64,000 nucleotides of DNA, taken from contig SCFE01000056.1 in NCBI GenBank assembly GCA_004352715.1, positions 1,362,891 to 1,426,890 on the forward strand. The letters run 5' to 3'. Below, one piece after another: positions 11,046-21,300 of this stretch. Positions within the stretch are counted from its first letter, which is position 1. Each line of letters opens with the position of its first letter. The DNA comes from Hofstenia miamia (lineage: Eukaryota > Xenacoelomorpha > Acoela). Under the pieces are notes generated by a model. The model did no database searches and was not told the DNA's origin. It was given only the letters and a program-made list of their open reading frames with translations. The position numbers and the translations under genes are program-made.

Positions 11046-11099
11046 AGTAATTTCAAATGTAAATATTTCTCTCAGATTCTGTGGAAATAATATTCACAA
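10950..11099. repeat. Perfect 55-bp inverted repeat around a (TA)n array
   Basis: The left arm, 10950-11004 (starting ttgtgaatattatttccac), is the exact reverse complement of the right arm, 11045-11099. The 40-bp centre is nearly pure TA. The right arm runs directly into the N gap, so its true length is unknown. It could be a genuine palindrome, a pair of inverted element ends, or a fold-back assembly artefact at the gap edge. Confidence 0.9.
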
Positions 11100-11210
11100 N
11101 NNNNNNNNNNNNNNNNNNNNNNNNNNNNNNNNNNNNNNNNNNNNNNNNNNNNNNNNNNNNNNNNNNNNNNNNNNNNNNNNNNNNNNNNNNNNNNNNNNNN
11201 NNNNNNNNNN
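11100..11210. other. Assembly gap (111 N)
   Basis: Run of N flanked by the palindrome on the left and a (TA)n array on the right. Open frames crossing it are meaningless. Confidence 0.99.
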
Positions 11211-11239
<29 letters not shown>

Positions 11240-11241
<2 letters not shown>

Positions 11242-12822
11242 TACTAGGAAATATGTATTCGACCACCTTGCTATTTTGAATAAATAATGAACATTCATTG
11301 GATAGAGTGTGCCTAAGAGTATAACGAAGAGTTACTTTGATTGAGAAAGGAAAATCTGTATTTCTAATACCATAAGATATGTAAAATAACAATTGGCAAT
11401 TAATTTTTAATCAAAATTAGAAAATTTGTTTTGGAAAAATGTCCTCGGCCACCTGAAAAAATTTAAATAAATGACCAAATCCGAAAAACGTAAATTCAAA
11501 ATAAGATACATAAATGAATAATTGATGCAGTACAAGCACTTAGCAACAAAATTATCTTATCTAATATTTTGTAGGGTATCCCTTTGAGCGAATAACAGCT
11601 TCAAGACGATCAGAGGTTGAAGCAAAAAGTTTTTCAATAGAGCTGTTTGGAATTGAATAATTTTTTTTATTGCGTTCCAAAGCTCGTCTTCAGTGTGAAG
11701 AGTATGCTGCCCAATTTCATATTTGACCTCTTTCCACATATTTTAACGTTAAGGTCTGGAGATTGGCCAGGCCAGTCATCAAGAATAGCAACTTTGTCAT
11801 TTCTTTTGAAGTAATACTTGGAGCACCATCCTGATGATATATTGATCACTTGTAAGGAGTGGCAAGAGTTCATTTTCTAGAATCCCAACATAATAAGAGC
11901 TTATGAGAGTACCAGTGATGTGAACATCTTGCGAAAGCCACACTTCCATATTGCACCCTATACAATAATTCATGGTCCCTCGAGTAAGTTGCGGCAAGAA
12001 TCTGAACTTCTGCCCAATTTTTCTCTTTATCAACATTCTTTTCGATGAGTATAGCTCAAATCTCGACTCATTTGAAAATATAATATTAGACCAATGTGCA
12101 GATGAATTGTCTCTCATTAAATTGGCCCACCTCACCCGGCGTAATCTTTGATTTCAGGTTAAGAATGGCTTTCTGGGTGCAACGAAAATCCCAATTGATT
12201 ACTTCTTAAGGATGTTTCGCGCAGTTCTTGCTGTCACAATTTGACCATCAGCCCATTCCGTTCGAAATTCTTTAAAGTCTTCCTGGGATTTCACTTTGAA
12301 AGGCCCATAAGAATTGATTAGGAGGTTTTGAAGGTCTTCTTTGGTCTTCCGGACTTTGGCTTGGAAGCAATGATGTTTTCAGAAGTTAAACGTCTGATGA
12401 TATCCCCGACAGTACTTCGAGGTCGCTCTACAAGTCGGGCTATATTACGTTGACTCATCCCTTCAATATGTTTGGAGATAATCAACTCGCGGATGGCAAG
12501 AGGTACGTAACCAGGCATCATATATGGCGAAGAAGGACTTCTATTAGACATCTTCATAATAAATAGACTGAAAAAGCTCAACAAATGAAATTTTTTACAA
12601 ATTCTCTGATTTGGTCTGAAGTGGTCGAAAACATTTTTCCAAGAAAAGATTGCAGCATTTCTTCTTGAGATTTAAAGTAAACAGTGATAATTATGTCTCA
12701 ACATTGATGAATTCCTCTTTCTGCAAACCCAAATCTTATTAAAAAATAACTATGACATTCTTGGCGTGCATTTCTTAGAAATATTTATGACAAATCATGG
12801 GTGGCCGAATTCTTTTATATAT
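11240..12822 (-). mobile_element. Tc1-like transposon with IR/DR ends, decayed
   Basis: An element of about 1.6 kb lies between TA tracts. Each end carries the motif TCGRCCAC twice: outer copies near 11259 and 12800, inner copies near 11445 and 12621 (the latter inside the longer match ttggaaaaatgt). Spacing is about 180 bp at both ends. Doubled direct repeats in inverted termini (IR/DR) are known from Sleeping Beauty-type Tc1 elements. The transposase lies between them on the minus strand and is broken. Exact outer boundaries are uncertain by about 10 bp. Confidence 0.75.
11557..12584 (-). pseudogene. Tc1-family transposase pseudogene
   Basis: Reading down the minus strand, 12584-12318 holds the N-terminal helix-turn-helix region (MSQRNIARLVERPRSTVGD, then a basic SKPKSGRPKK hinge). 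12135-11797 holds the DDE core with NIIFSNESRFELYSSKR, where the usual first catalytic Asp (FSDES) is Asn. 11873-11667 holds DDWPGQSPDLN, after which a small deletion removes the 'PIE' with the third catalytic acid. 11739-11557 resumes with WKEVKYEIGQHTLHTEDEL. Frameshifts and loss of catalytic residues make it inactive. Confidence 0.8.
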
Positions 12823-13929
12823 ATATATATATTTAGCCTGTTTTAGCTTAGTCCTCAAAGTTTTACTGTGTTTTACGCTAGTAAATAAGTTAAGGATGTG
12901 ATAATATAAAGCGTGTATTTATAATTAGCTGTTAAAAATTGTTGTAAATTTTAAGCTACACAGAAAAGATTTCAACTAAAGCCGCGTAGGCATATTTCCT
13001 CCTCATACTTTAACAAATGTTTGAATTCTTCTTTGGATGGAATCTAGTAACTTTTCAAATGTCGCAGTAAGGGAGACATTATCAGGCTTGCTGCTGTTGA
13101 GTTTATTCAAACAAAACAACAGTAATGCACTGTTGTGTCACACAAGAGACACAAACAGCAGAACACAACAGAGTCTTAAATTCATTTGTAAGATCAATTT
13201 AAATGATACCAAAAGTTTGAGACATTAGTTACCAAATTTCTTTTATGACAAAATATATTTACAGTAAACAAAAATGTATTTGAGATGATCTCACAAAAAA
13301 TATTTTTAACCACCCCAACAGCATTTTAGTAAATTTTCTTATTAAACAAAGAAAATACTGTCGAGCAGAATTTAGTAAAATTTAAAATGTATGTCCCAAG
13401 AATACATGTAAGTACAAGAAATGTAATGAATATGAATTTGTTCTACTTCTACATTTCTATTATATTGTTATCATCCAGATGTATTTAAAACTTTCACTTA
13501 TTATGAAACAATTTTCTATCATACTTATTTCATTTAAGAAGCTCTGCTCTGCATGGAGCATTTTATCAATAATGTTAGAGAAAATTATCATTCCCTTCTA
13601 CCCCAATAAAATTACAACTAAAATTTTGCTAATGTTTTGCAATACTCAAGCAAAAGTGAGGGCCAAAATTCTTACTAATGTTAGATTATCAATTTTTATC
13701 AAATGTTTTATTTTTGCCTTTTTTTCACAAAATCCTTAATTGAGGGTGTAATAGGTGTGGAGGAATGAGATTTTCAAATGTTGCTTTTTTGTTTGCGATT
13801 GAAGTAAATATTACATTTTGACTAAAAATAACTGCAAAATTGCTAAGATATATATTCTCTGTAGTGTGCCAAATGGTGTACATCTATATTTATTAAAAAA
13901 ACAAAGTGTAATTCTATCTAGCATCTGCA

Positions 13930-13961
<32 letters not shown>

Positions 13962-15896
13962 AATATATGTATGTATACCAACACATCTATTCCAAATTTA
14001 TTTCACTATGTTTACCTTATACATCTATAAATTAAACTTAATGTAAGAGTAATCTTTAATGTTCAGTAGTATTTGTAGAAATTTGTCAAAAAAAATATAT
14101 AAATGTGGGTTGTTAATATCGATAACCCAAGAGATTATAATTTACATGGCATAAATAACACAGTAACTAGCTTGTTAATGAATTTGGAAATATAAAACAT
14201 AATATGATGACCAAATTGTTTGCATCAAATACAAAATTGGAAATTTTGTGACCCTGAATTTTTATCGCCCACACAACATGTTGTAAAAAAAGTAACATAG
14301 AAATGGACAGTATTTTTTCAAATACATATTTTATAATATAATTTATTAATATAATAATTGAATAAAAAAATTAACAATATTATAATGCATCCTGAGGGTT
14401 TAATGTTGCCAAGTCAAGAGCAATTTATTTGGAAGGCTATCCAGACGAAAATACACCCCTCAAGTTTGTCAGTTAATAATTGACTTTATGGCAATCAAAT
14501 AGATAGCTTTTGATTTATTAAGTCGTTTTATAGCAATTCTTCTATAAGTGTAAAAGATTGCCTGAAAGGAACAATCTGATATCAAATCAAGCCACATATT
14601 TATGGACGAACTTGAGAGTGGTATGTTCACGTGGATGGCATTATGTATAGATCGTTCTTATGCAGGTATATCAAATTTCCATGTGACTAAGTTACAAAGT
14701 AATTCAAAAAAATTCAATATTTGTTCTGACATTATAAATATGGCAAATGTAATAATTCTCTAAAATATTTTGGAGAATAAACAACAGATTGCGTTTATTA
14801 GCTACCAACAAAAACAAAGATCTTTTGTGTGCAATATTGGTATTCGGCGTTATGAGGTCTCTATTAAAAGGTAAGGTTCTAAAATTCATTTCCATCAGGA
14901 ACTGTTGTTGGCACAATAGCTATTGAAAAAATAATATTTTTTTTCAAATCTCATTATCTTTAAGAAGATTTCTTTCTTGATCTACTCTATGTAATTGCTT
15001 ATTACATATACGTTTAAACCTCATTCATTAAGAATTATAATCTTAAAAACTTGAAAAAATTGGTGTAAATATTGATTAATGCTGCTCCATTCTCGTTATT
15101 GAATGAAAACTATCATTATTTTCCTGCATTAATTATCTAATAATAATCCAATAAACGTCTTGCATAATTTTTATTAATTTTGCCATTTGTGTAATACGGT
15201 AAATATTTGCAATGTTTTACCTTACCAACTGTTACGAGTAATTAATATATATTTCATAAATTTCAACATAGATCTATGGAAACATTTTAGCCCATACGAA
15301 TTGAACTTATACTTTAAATATGAAAAATGTATTCGACCTTTCATTACAGGCTAAATTCTAAAACAGAAAAAACGGAAAATTAATTATCTCTGCATCATCA
15401 AACGCCTTGTCAAGCTAGTGACAATTGGTAAATCCCCCGTCTCTCAAAATATTACTCTGTCTGCAACAGTAATTAATTTTTTTGTATAAGTTAATTGATA
15501 GAAAACTAATTTTGTTTCAGTTAATATATGTGTCTGTTGGAGTTAGCAAAAAATCCATCTGATGGGCATGTTTCTCAAAGCGTTTGGGTACATTTACTAT
15601 ATTTGAAAGAAAACGCAGCATTGACTAGTAAATATAATTTAAATGACTTGCAGATTTACTATATAGAAAATTCATTGTTCTCAAAGTATGATTTCATTTG
15701 TTAACCATTATCTAAATGATTAATCATGAAAGTTAGAGATTTTCAGTACTGATTCCCAATATCAAACAGGTTCTGGTTCAATGTAACATGATTATAGTTA
15801 AACAACTTTAATTAAGTGATTAAAAAAATTTCTTAGTTGTTGTAGTTATTTATGTGTCAAAATTTCAACTAAATCTTGTGCCTTAATAATACACTT
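12823..15896. other. A+T-rich intergenic stretch
   Basis: No recognisable gene. It includes a short (TA)n/(TGTA) tract at 13931-13975. The open frames at 13037-13228, 13479-13739, 13818-14030 (through the TA tract) and 14704-14916 show no family motif or splice context. Confidence 0.6.

Positions 15897-15973
<77 letters not shown>
15897..15973. repeat. (TA)n array at the left edge of the Penelope hairpin
   Basis: Interrupted TA array that abuts the left arm of the inverted repeat at 15974. The matching array at 16969-17012 abuts the right arm. Confidence 0.95.
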
Positions 15974-15977
<4 letters not shown>

Positions 15978-16439
15978 TCTATAAGCACTTGTTGATGTAT
16001 TTGAACCACTTATTGGGAATCGTCAGAACACAATATTGGACAAATAAAACTTTACAAAAATACTACACTAAATGTTTAAGAAATTATATATAGATGCATT
16101 AACTAAAACAGAAAAGTTCGTTTGATAGATTTACTTGCTTGTTTAATATATAGCTATGATTTGTTTTTTAGTGTGATTGCTTCTTATATTTGGTGTTCTT
16201 TGTTCTTATAATATCAAAATTATTTTCTTTATGTTCGTAAGGATGTTGCTAGACTTCTGTGTTTAAATGTCAACTAAGATGTTCTTTCATTCTCTTTCCG
16301 AAGTGTCGAACTGTTTCACCAATGTACAATTGAATTAAGGACGTTGTTTCAAATTTTCTATTACATCCTTGGAAATTTATTGAATAATTAAACCTACAAG
16401 TTAAAGAGATTTATTGTAAATTACTATAAATTCAACACC

Positions 16440-16712
16440 AAGTTACATTATTGAAGAAAGAATTGAGGATCATTAATAAGAAACTTAAGCATGCTAAGAT
16501 ACGGACAATATTTCAATCATACAAAACAGAATATATATTTAAGAATAGAGATAAAATTCCTAAAGAGCTTGTTTCATCAATTGTTTATAGATTATAATGT
16601 GACAATTGCAATAAATTGTACATTGGTGAAACAGTTCGACATTTCGGAAAGAGAATAAAAGAGCATCTTAGTGGACATTTAAACAGAAGTCTACCAACAT
16701 CCTTAAGAACAT
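16440..16712 (+). pseudogene. Penelope-like element GIY-YIG endonuclease fragment
   Basis: The plus frame shows LKHAKIRTIFQSYKTEYIF, KNRDKIPKELVSSIVYRL, a stop, then CDNCNKLYIGETVRHFGKR and IKEHLSGHLNRS. This is the linker, the CxxC-type motif and the 'YIG...R...R..EH' core of the GIY-YIG endonuclease found at the C terminus of Penelope-like retroelement proteins. The family cuts target DNA for reverse transcription. Here the reverse transcriptase is missing, there is at least one in-frame stop before CDNC, and the frame ends soon after. A shorter inverted copy of the same end lies at 15974-16332 on the minus strand. Confidence 0.8.
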
Positions 16713-16917
16713 AAAGAAAATAATTTTGATATTATAAGAACAAAGAACACCAAATAGAAGAAGCAATCATACTAAAAAACAAGATCATAGCTATATTTTA
16801 AACAAGCAAGTAAATCTATCAAACGAACTTATTTGTTTTAGTTAATGCATCTATATATAATTTCTTAAACATTTAGTGTAGTATTTTTGTAAAGTTCTAT
16901 TTGTCCAATATTGTGTT

Positions 16918-16950
16918 CTGACGATTGCCAATAAGTGGTTCAAATGCATC
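16918..16950 (+). ncRNA. Hammerhead-like motif in Penelope 3' arm (degenerate)
   Basis: CTGACGA at 16918-16924 is followed by a short hairpin (ccaataagtgg) and ttcaaat, where an intact hammerhead core would have GAAA. An equivalent lies in the inverted left arm around 16008-16032. Penelope-like elements are known to carry hammerhead ribozymes. The changed GAAA box suggests it is inactive. Confidence 0.35.
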
Positions 16951-16968
16951 AACAAGTGCATATAGACT

Positions 16969-16981
16969 AATATATATATAT

Positions 16982-17012
<31 letters not shown>
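16969..17012. repeat. (TA)n array at the right edge of the Penelope hairpin
   Basis: Interrupted TA array directly after the right arm, mirroring 15897-15973. Confidence 0.95.
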
Positions 17013-17700
17013 ATGTAATGCAAATAAATTTATAATGTAATGCAATTTCTTCAGAACACTAATATGATAGAAAAATTTAAATACCGTTAAACTGTAGCAA
17101 TATAAGTGTTAATCAACTCAATTATTTTCTCAATCAAGGACACTTTTATCTAAATTTTATTAATAGAAGTTAGTTAAGGAATTACATATAAATGCAAAAT
17201 TGTGTTTTCTATTCAAGTTCCAGAAATTTTTCTCGAATAAACTGTGCACACTATGTTTATATTATGGTTGTGATCTGTATGTCGACAAAATACAATATTA
17301 TTGGGGTATAATCTATTATTTAGTCTATGCTGCACAGAAATATAAATCAGCAGTTTTCTGATTACATCGCAAGAAATTGTCAAAACTGAGCTTTCCGTCT
17401 ATGGTTGTATTTCTTTTAATTGGGCATTGCATCTCACATTTTATATCTAAATATTAAAATCTATCTATGAAGAAAGAAATGCTTTGCAATAAAAATAAGT
17501 GCCCTAATTTCATAAATGTAGCCTATAATTTTTAAAATTACAAATATGTTGACACAGTTAGACAGCTATTTGCTTCCGTTTGCCATAACTTTCCTAAAAT
17601 CAAAGAATCACTTAAAATATATTTGTGATAGCATCCCGCATTTGTTGATTTCATTAACCAATCAGATAATGATGTCTACATTAATCTGACAAATTTAGTA
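17013..17700 (+). promoter_or_regulatory. Proximal upstream region of the ASIC gene
   Basis: About 690 bp between the Penelope/TA block and the channel start codon, so the promoter or an upstream 5' UTR exon may be here. No convincing TATA or initiator element can be singled out in such A+T-rich DNA. Confidence 0.3.
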
Positions 17701-18267
17701 ATGAGCGTGCCTTTGGATGCTTCATCTAATAAATTGTGTGATGAAAAACTTTCAAATGATCCAACTTTGCTTCAGTACGCGAATTCTGCCACTTTACATG
17801 GCATTAAGTCTGTTTTATGTCCAGGAGCAAAGGTCACTGTGAAACGAATCGTTTGGAGTATCATTCTCTCTATTTTTGCCCTTACCTTCCTTCACACAGT
17901 CTATAGCAAGATCACTCTCTTCTTGCGATATGAGCACATCACTCAAGTTGATGAAGAATCAAAAACTTTAAAATTCCCCGCTCTGACTATTTGCAATGTG
18001 AATCCTGTAAGAGTGAGTGCTTTTACAAAGAATGATCTTTGGAATGCAGGAGAGATGTATGACCTTCTAGATAAAAACAAGAAGCTTTCTTCACACATTT
18101 CTAAGAAAGTCTCAAGCCATCTTCTTAAAATTTCGGACTTCAAAAATTACCGAAGTAGTCATTTCGATCTCCAAGATTTTCAACTTAGAGCCGGTCATCA
18201 GATGAAGGATATGCTTCTACGCTGTAAATGGCGAAACGAGAGATGTTATCACTATAATTTCACACCT
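17701..18267 (+). CDS. Acid-sensing ion channel (ASIC, DEG/ENaC family), exon 1
   Basis: First coding exon of a proton-gated, trimeric, plasma-membrane sodium channel. ATG at 17701; 189 codons; donor CCT|gtatgt at 18268 in phase 0. Residues 29-39 (SATLHGIKSVL) hold the His-Gly gating motif before TM1. TM1 is about 50-74 (IVWSIILSIFALTFLHTVY). Residues 77-85 (YEHITQVDE) match ASIC YHHVTKLDE, keeping the second His and replacing the first by Glu. FPALTICN at 92-99 is the family signature. KNDLWNAGEMYDLL and RAGHQMKDMLLRCKW follow ASIC finger/palm segments, with Cys175, Cys182 and an N-F-T sequon at 186. With exons 2-4 it gives 334 residues before the window ends; family proteins are about 500. 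ASIC is favoured over other DEG/ENaC branches because the similarity is continuous. The open frame past 18267 is intronic. Confidence 0.93.
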
Positions 18268-18349
18268 GTATGTATCTTAATTATTAAACAATGCGCATAT
18301 GAACTTATCTATGCAACTTACATAAAAAACAGTTACATAATAGAGTAAT

Positions 18350-21300
18350 TCAATATAAAATCATTGTTAATTTTATTGAAAAGTTCCTTTTAAATACACT
18401 TAATTATGCAATTCAGAATTCTAAATTTTGATAAAATCCTAAATACGATTAAAATTATATTTTTTCACTAATTTTAATGCAAAAATAATTGCAAATATGT
18501 TTCTTAACAAATTTCTTTTAATTTTCAAACCCAAATGTTGCTTTCTTAAATTTGGATATATACAACGTAATTTTAATATGCATGGAATGTTCTCACATTT
18601 CATCAGGTATTGATTACCAGGCATCGCTTTACATTATTTGAAACATAATCCTATGTGGATTATTACATTTTTCAAAATTTACTTAAAATACTGTCCAGGA
18701 TCCCACTAACAACATTCCACAATCCGTTGCGCAAATTCGTCTCTAAATCTAAGCAATCTAATTAGCAATAGGCTTTTTTATAATATCATAAGGAAATATG
18801 CATTTGAATTTACAAATGTGACTTTCTTAAAACGCACTAAATATTTATAAATGTCTATGTTTACCTGGCATTACCTTGTGCTCAAATCTAATATCTACGT
18901 TTTAAGTTCCCAACTTTAGACCAATACGTTTTATGTACATAAAATTTATCTCAAAGTGCATTGCCTATTGTAGCTTATGTAATGGTGACCCTGAATTACA
19001 ACTAAACTAATAAAATCAGATCATAGAATTTTGGGAATAATAGAAATTCATAAATTATAATTCAGGAAGTTCTTCGGAGGTGTGACTACTCCATGTCTCG
19101 TTTACTGAACAAATATCTCCAATTGTACGATTGTTCTTATAACTTGGGAATTACCCAAACTTACATCAAATAATTTCTCAGTACTGTATAACAGTGATTA
19201 ACAATACTACCAGCATTAAAAATCGATGATTTTTCTTAGTATTAACATCATATATCATATCAATTAAATGTGCACATACAGATATGTAAAACTTTCAAAT
19301 GTTGAGTTTTGCCTTGTTTAATAACGGATAATTTGTTTTAGTCGATTAAAATTTTAATCAAATTTTTGTTTTTACAATGCGCTATTTTTGTATTCGAGCT
19401 TGTCGGCTATTTCCTCCTGGCTTTGGTATAACTGATACTTTTTTAATTATCTTATTCTTGATGTGCGACACTCAAATTATTATCAGCAAATTGCTTGCAT
19501 CCCACGAGAATTACACTTTTCACAATCACTTTCAAGTTATTTGAAAAAGTATGTTATTAAGTTCAGGCAATGCCTTGATTTTGTAAATGTTTCATTAAAC
19601 AATTATTCGAATTTGATTTACACCCAATGAATATTTGAGACTCCCCTATAGAACCACGCGTTGTCATTAATTCATATAAACTGTATATAATCCCCCAATT
19701 AAAATAATACAAACTCTATTCAATTATACACCGTTCTTTAAATTACATTTAACGGTTGACCAATCACAGCAATAATAATGTGGTATTTTTGAACAATATT
19801 TTTGGACCGAATTCCTTCCAGACTTTATCACAAAACCATATTATCGCTAATAAATTTTATGTGGCAAAAATATAAGTCTTTGAAATTTTATTAAATATAA
19901 TTGCAGCACGCATCAAATTAGTGATAATTTCATATTATTAAATTGAAGTCTGTTCATACAAGGGAGTACATTGACGCAATATTAATAATGTAAAGGAACA
20001 TAGAACGCTACAAAGGAAGAAATAATGCTGCATGTGATATTTCTCGTACAGGGCTTAATAATTAGGGTGTCTCACCCTTTCTTTTGGAACGAATTATTTA
20101 GAGATTACTAAACCAAAGTTTAACATCTCTGTAAATGACTTAACTTATCATTAAATATGATTACGTAAAAAATACTCATGCAATAAACTGTTACAAATAT
20201 GTAACACTAATTATCTTGACTTATATTACAACTCTTTTCCAAAATTCATGCAAACTATCCGGGCCATTGAACTCTTGTAAAGTATTTGAAAATTTGTAAA
20301 CAGTTTTAGAAAAAGCGATATCATTATTCACGTAAGAATAATATATTCAAGTCTCCTTAATGAATCAATTATTGAAATGAAGTAACACTTATGAACAAAG
20401 AATAGCCTTCACAGATTGTCATTTTTATCTACAAGGCCATTTGAAAATGAAGAAACTAAAAGTTTGCCATTGTTCTAAATCAGCTCATGGCTGTTGAAAA
20501 GTATTGATTTAAAGATAGGCATTCATTCTCAAAATACTAAAATATTTGTTTATAGAAATATTTTGCTGACTCAATTTCTGGATTTGCATTTTGACAAGCT
20601 CATTGAAATAGCACATTTTCATGGGCCTTTTTGATGTTACATGATGTTTGCTATGTATCGCCGAAGCCTCTAAGCTATATTCAACAACTGAATATGTTAA
20701 ATCTGTAAAATTGTTCATACTTTTTATGCCACTTTTGTTGACTAATCTAAAATATAAGAAAAGCTTTGTAAGAATTTATGGGTAGGGCCTAGAAATATGA
20801 GCATAAATAAAATTTGCGGATAGCGTTAGCATTAGTTTAGAGTTATTTATATATTAGTTGTTGAAATTGAACCGACTGGTATTCGAGAGGGGACAGGTAT
20901 CATAAATATCCTCCCCACACAGGCCTAATTTACACTATGATACACCATTTAGTCAAACATGACATACACGAATATGTACCACTCGAATTTTATTTGAGCT
21001 GAATTTATGTTATAGGGTAAGTGTAGGGAGTACCGTTAAGCTCATTTGCCTTATTGCATAAACAAGGATTATATATCTAGGTATAGTAATGGGAAAAATT
21101 TGTTTACTTAATTAGATAGCAGGCCTAATGACATCACAGGTAGCTGGAGTAGGTAATATAGCTTCATTTTCAGCCTAAATCTCAAGAATTGTTTAGCACA
21201 GTACATCTTATTTGAAACAAAAATACTTATAAGTCTTCTAAGATACTTGGGTTCATCAGTTTAAATTTTGACCAAGAATTAAATAATATTGATATTCAAA

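Larger units (their letters stand above)
15974..16970. repeat. ~360-bp inverted repeat (Penelope 3' region)
   Basis: The arms at 15974-16332 and 16612-16970 are near-identical reverse complements along their whole length. For example, agtctataagcacttgttga at the left matches tcaacaagtgcatatagact at the right. They enclose about 280 bp of unique sequence. The arms carry the GIY-YIG coding end and 3' region of a Penelope-like element, so this looks like two partial copies in inverted orientation. Inverted and partial tandem copies are a known habit of Penelope-like elements. The centre and the right arm are transcribable as one plus-strand fragment. Confidence 0.88.

Noticed and set aside
10993-11392. 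Open frames running through TA arrays and the N gap (poly-IY peptides)
   Set aside because: Artefacts of TA repeats and unknown bases; no protein family and no start context.
18268-18348. Extension of ASIC exon 1 to the stop at 18346-18348
   Set aside because: ASIC similarity ends at a consensus donor (gtatgt), and the next family residues are at 56132.
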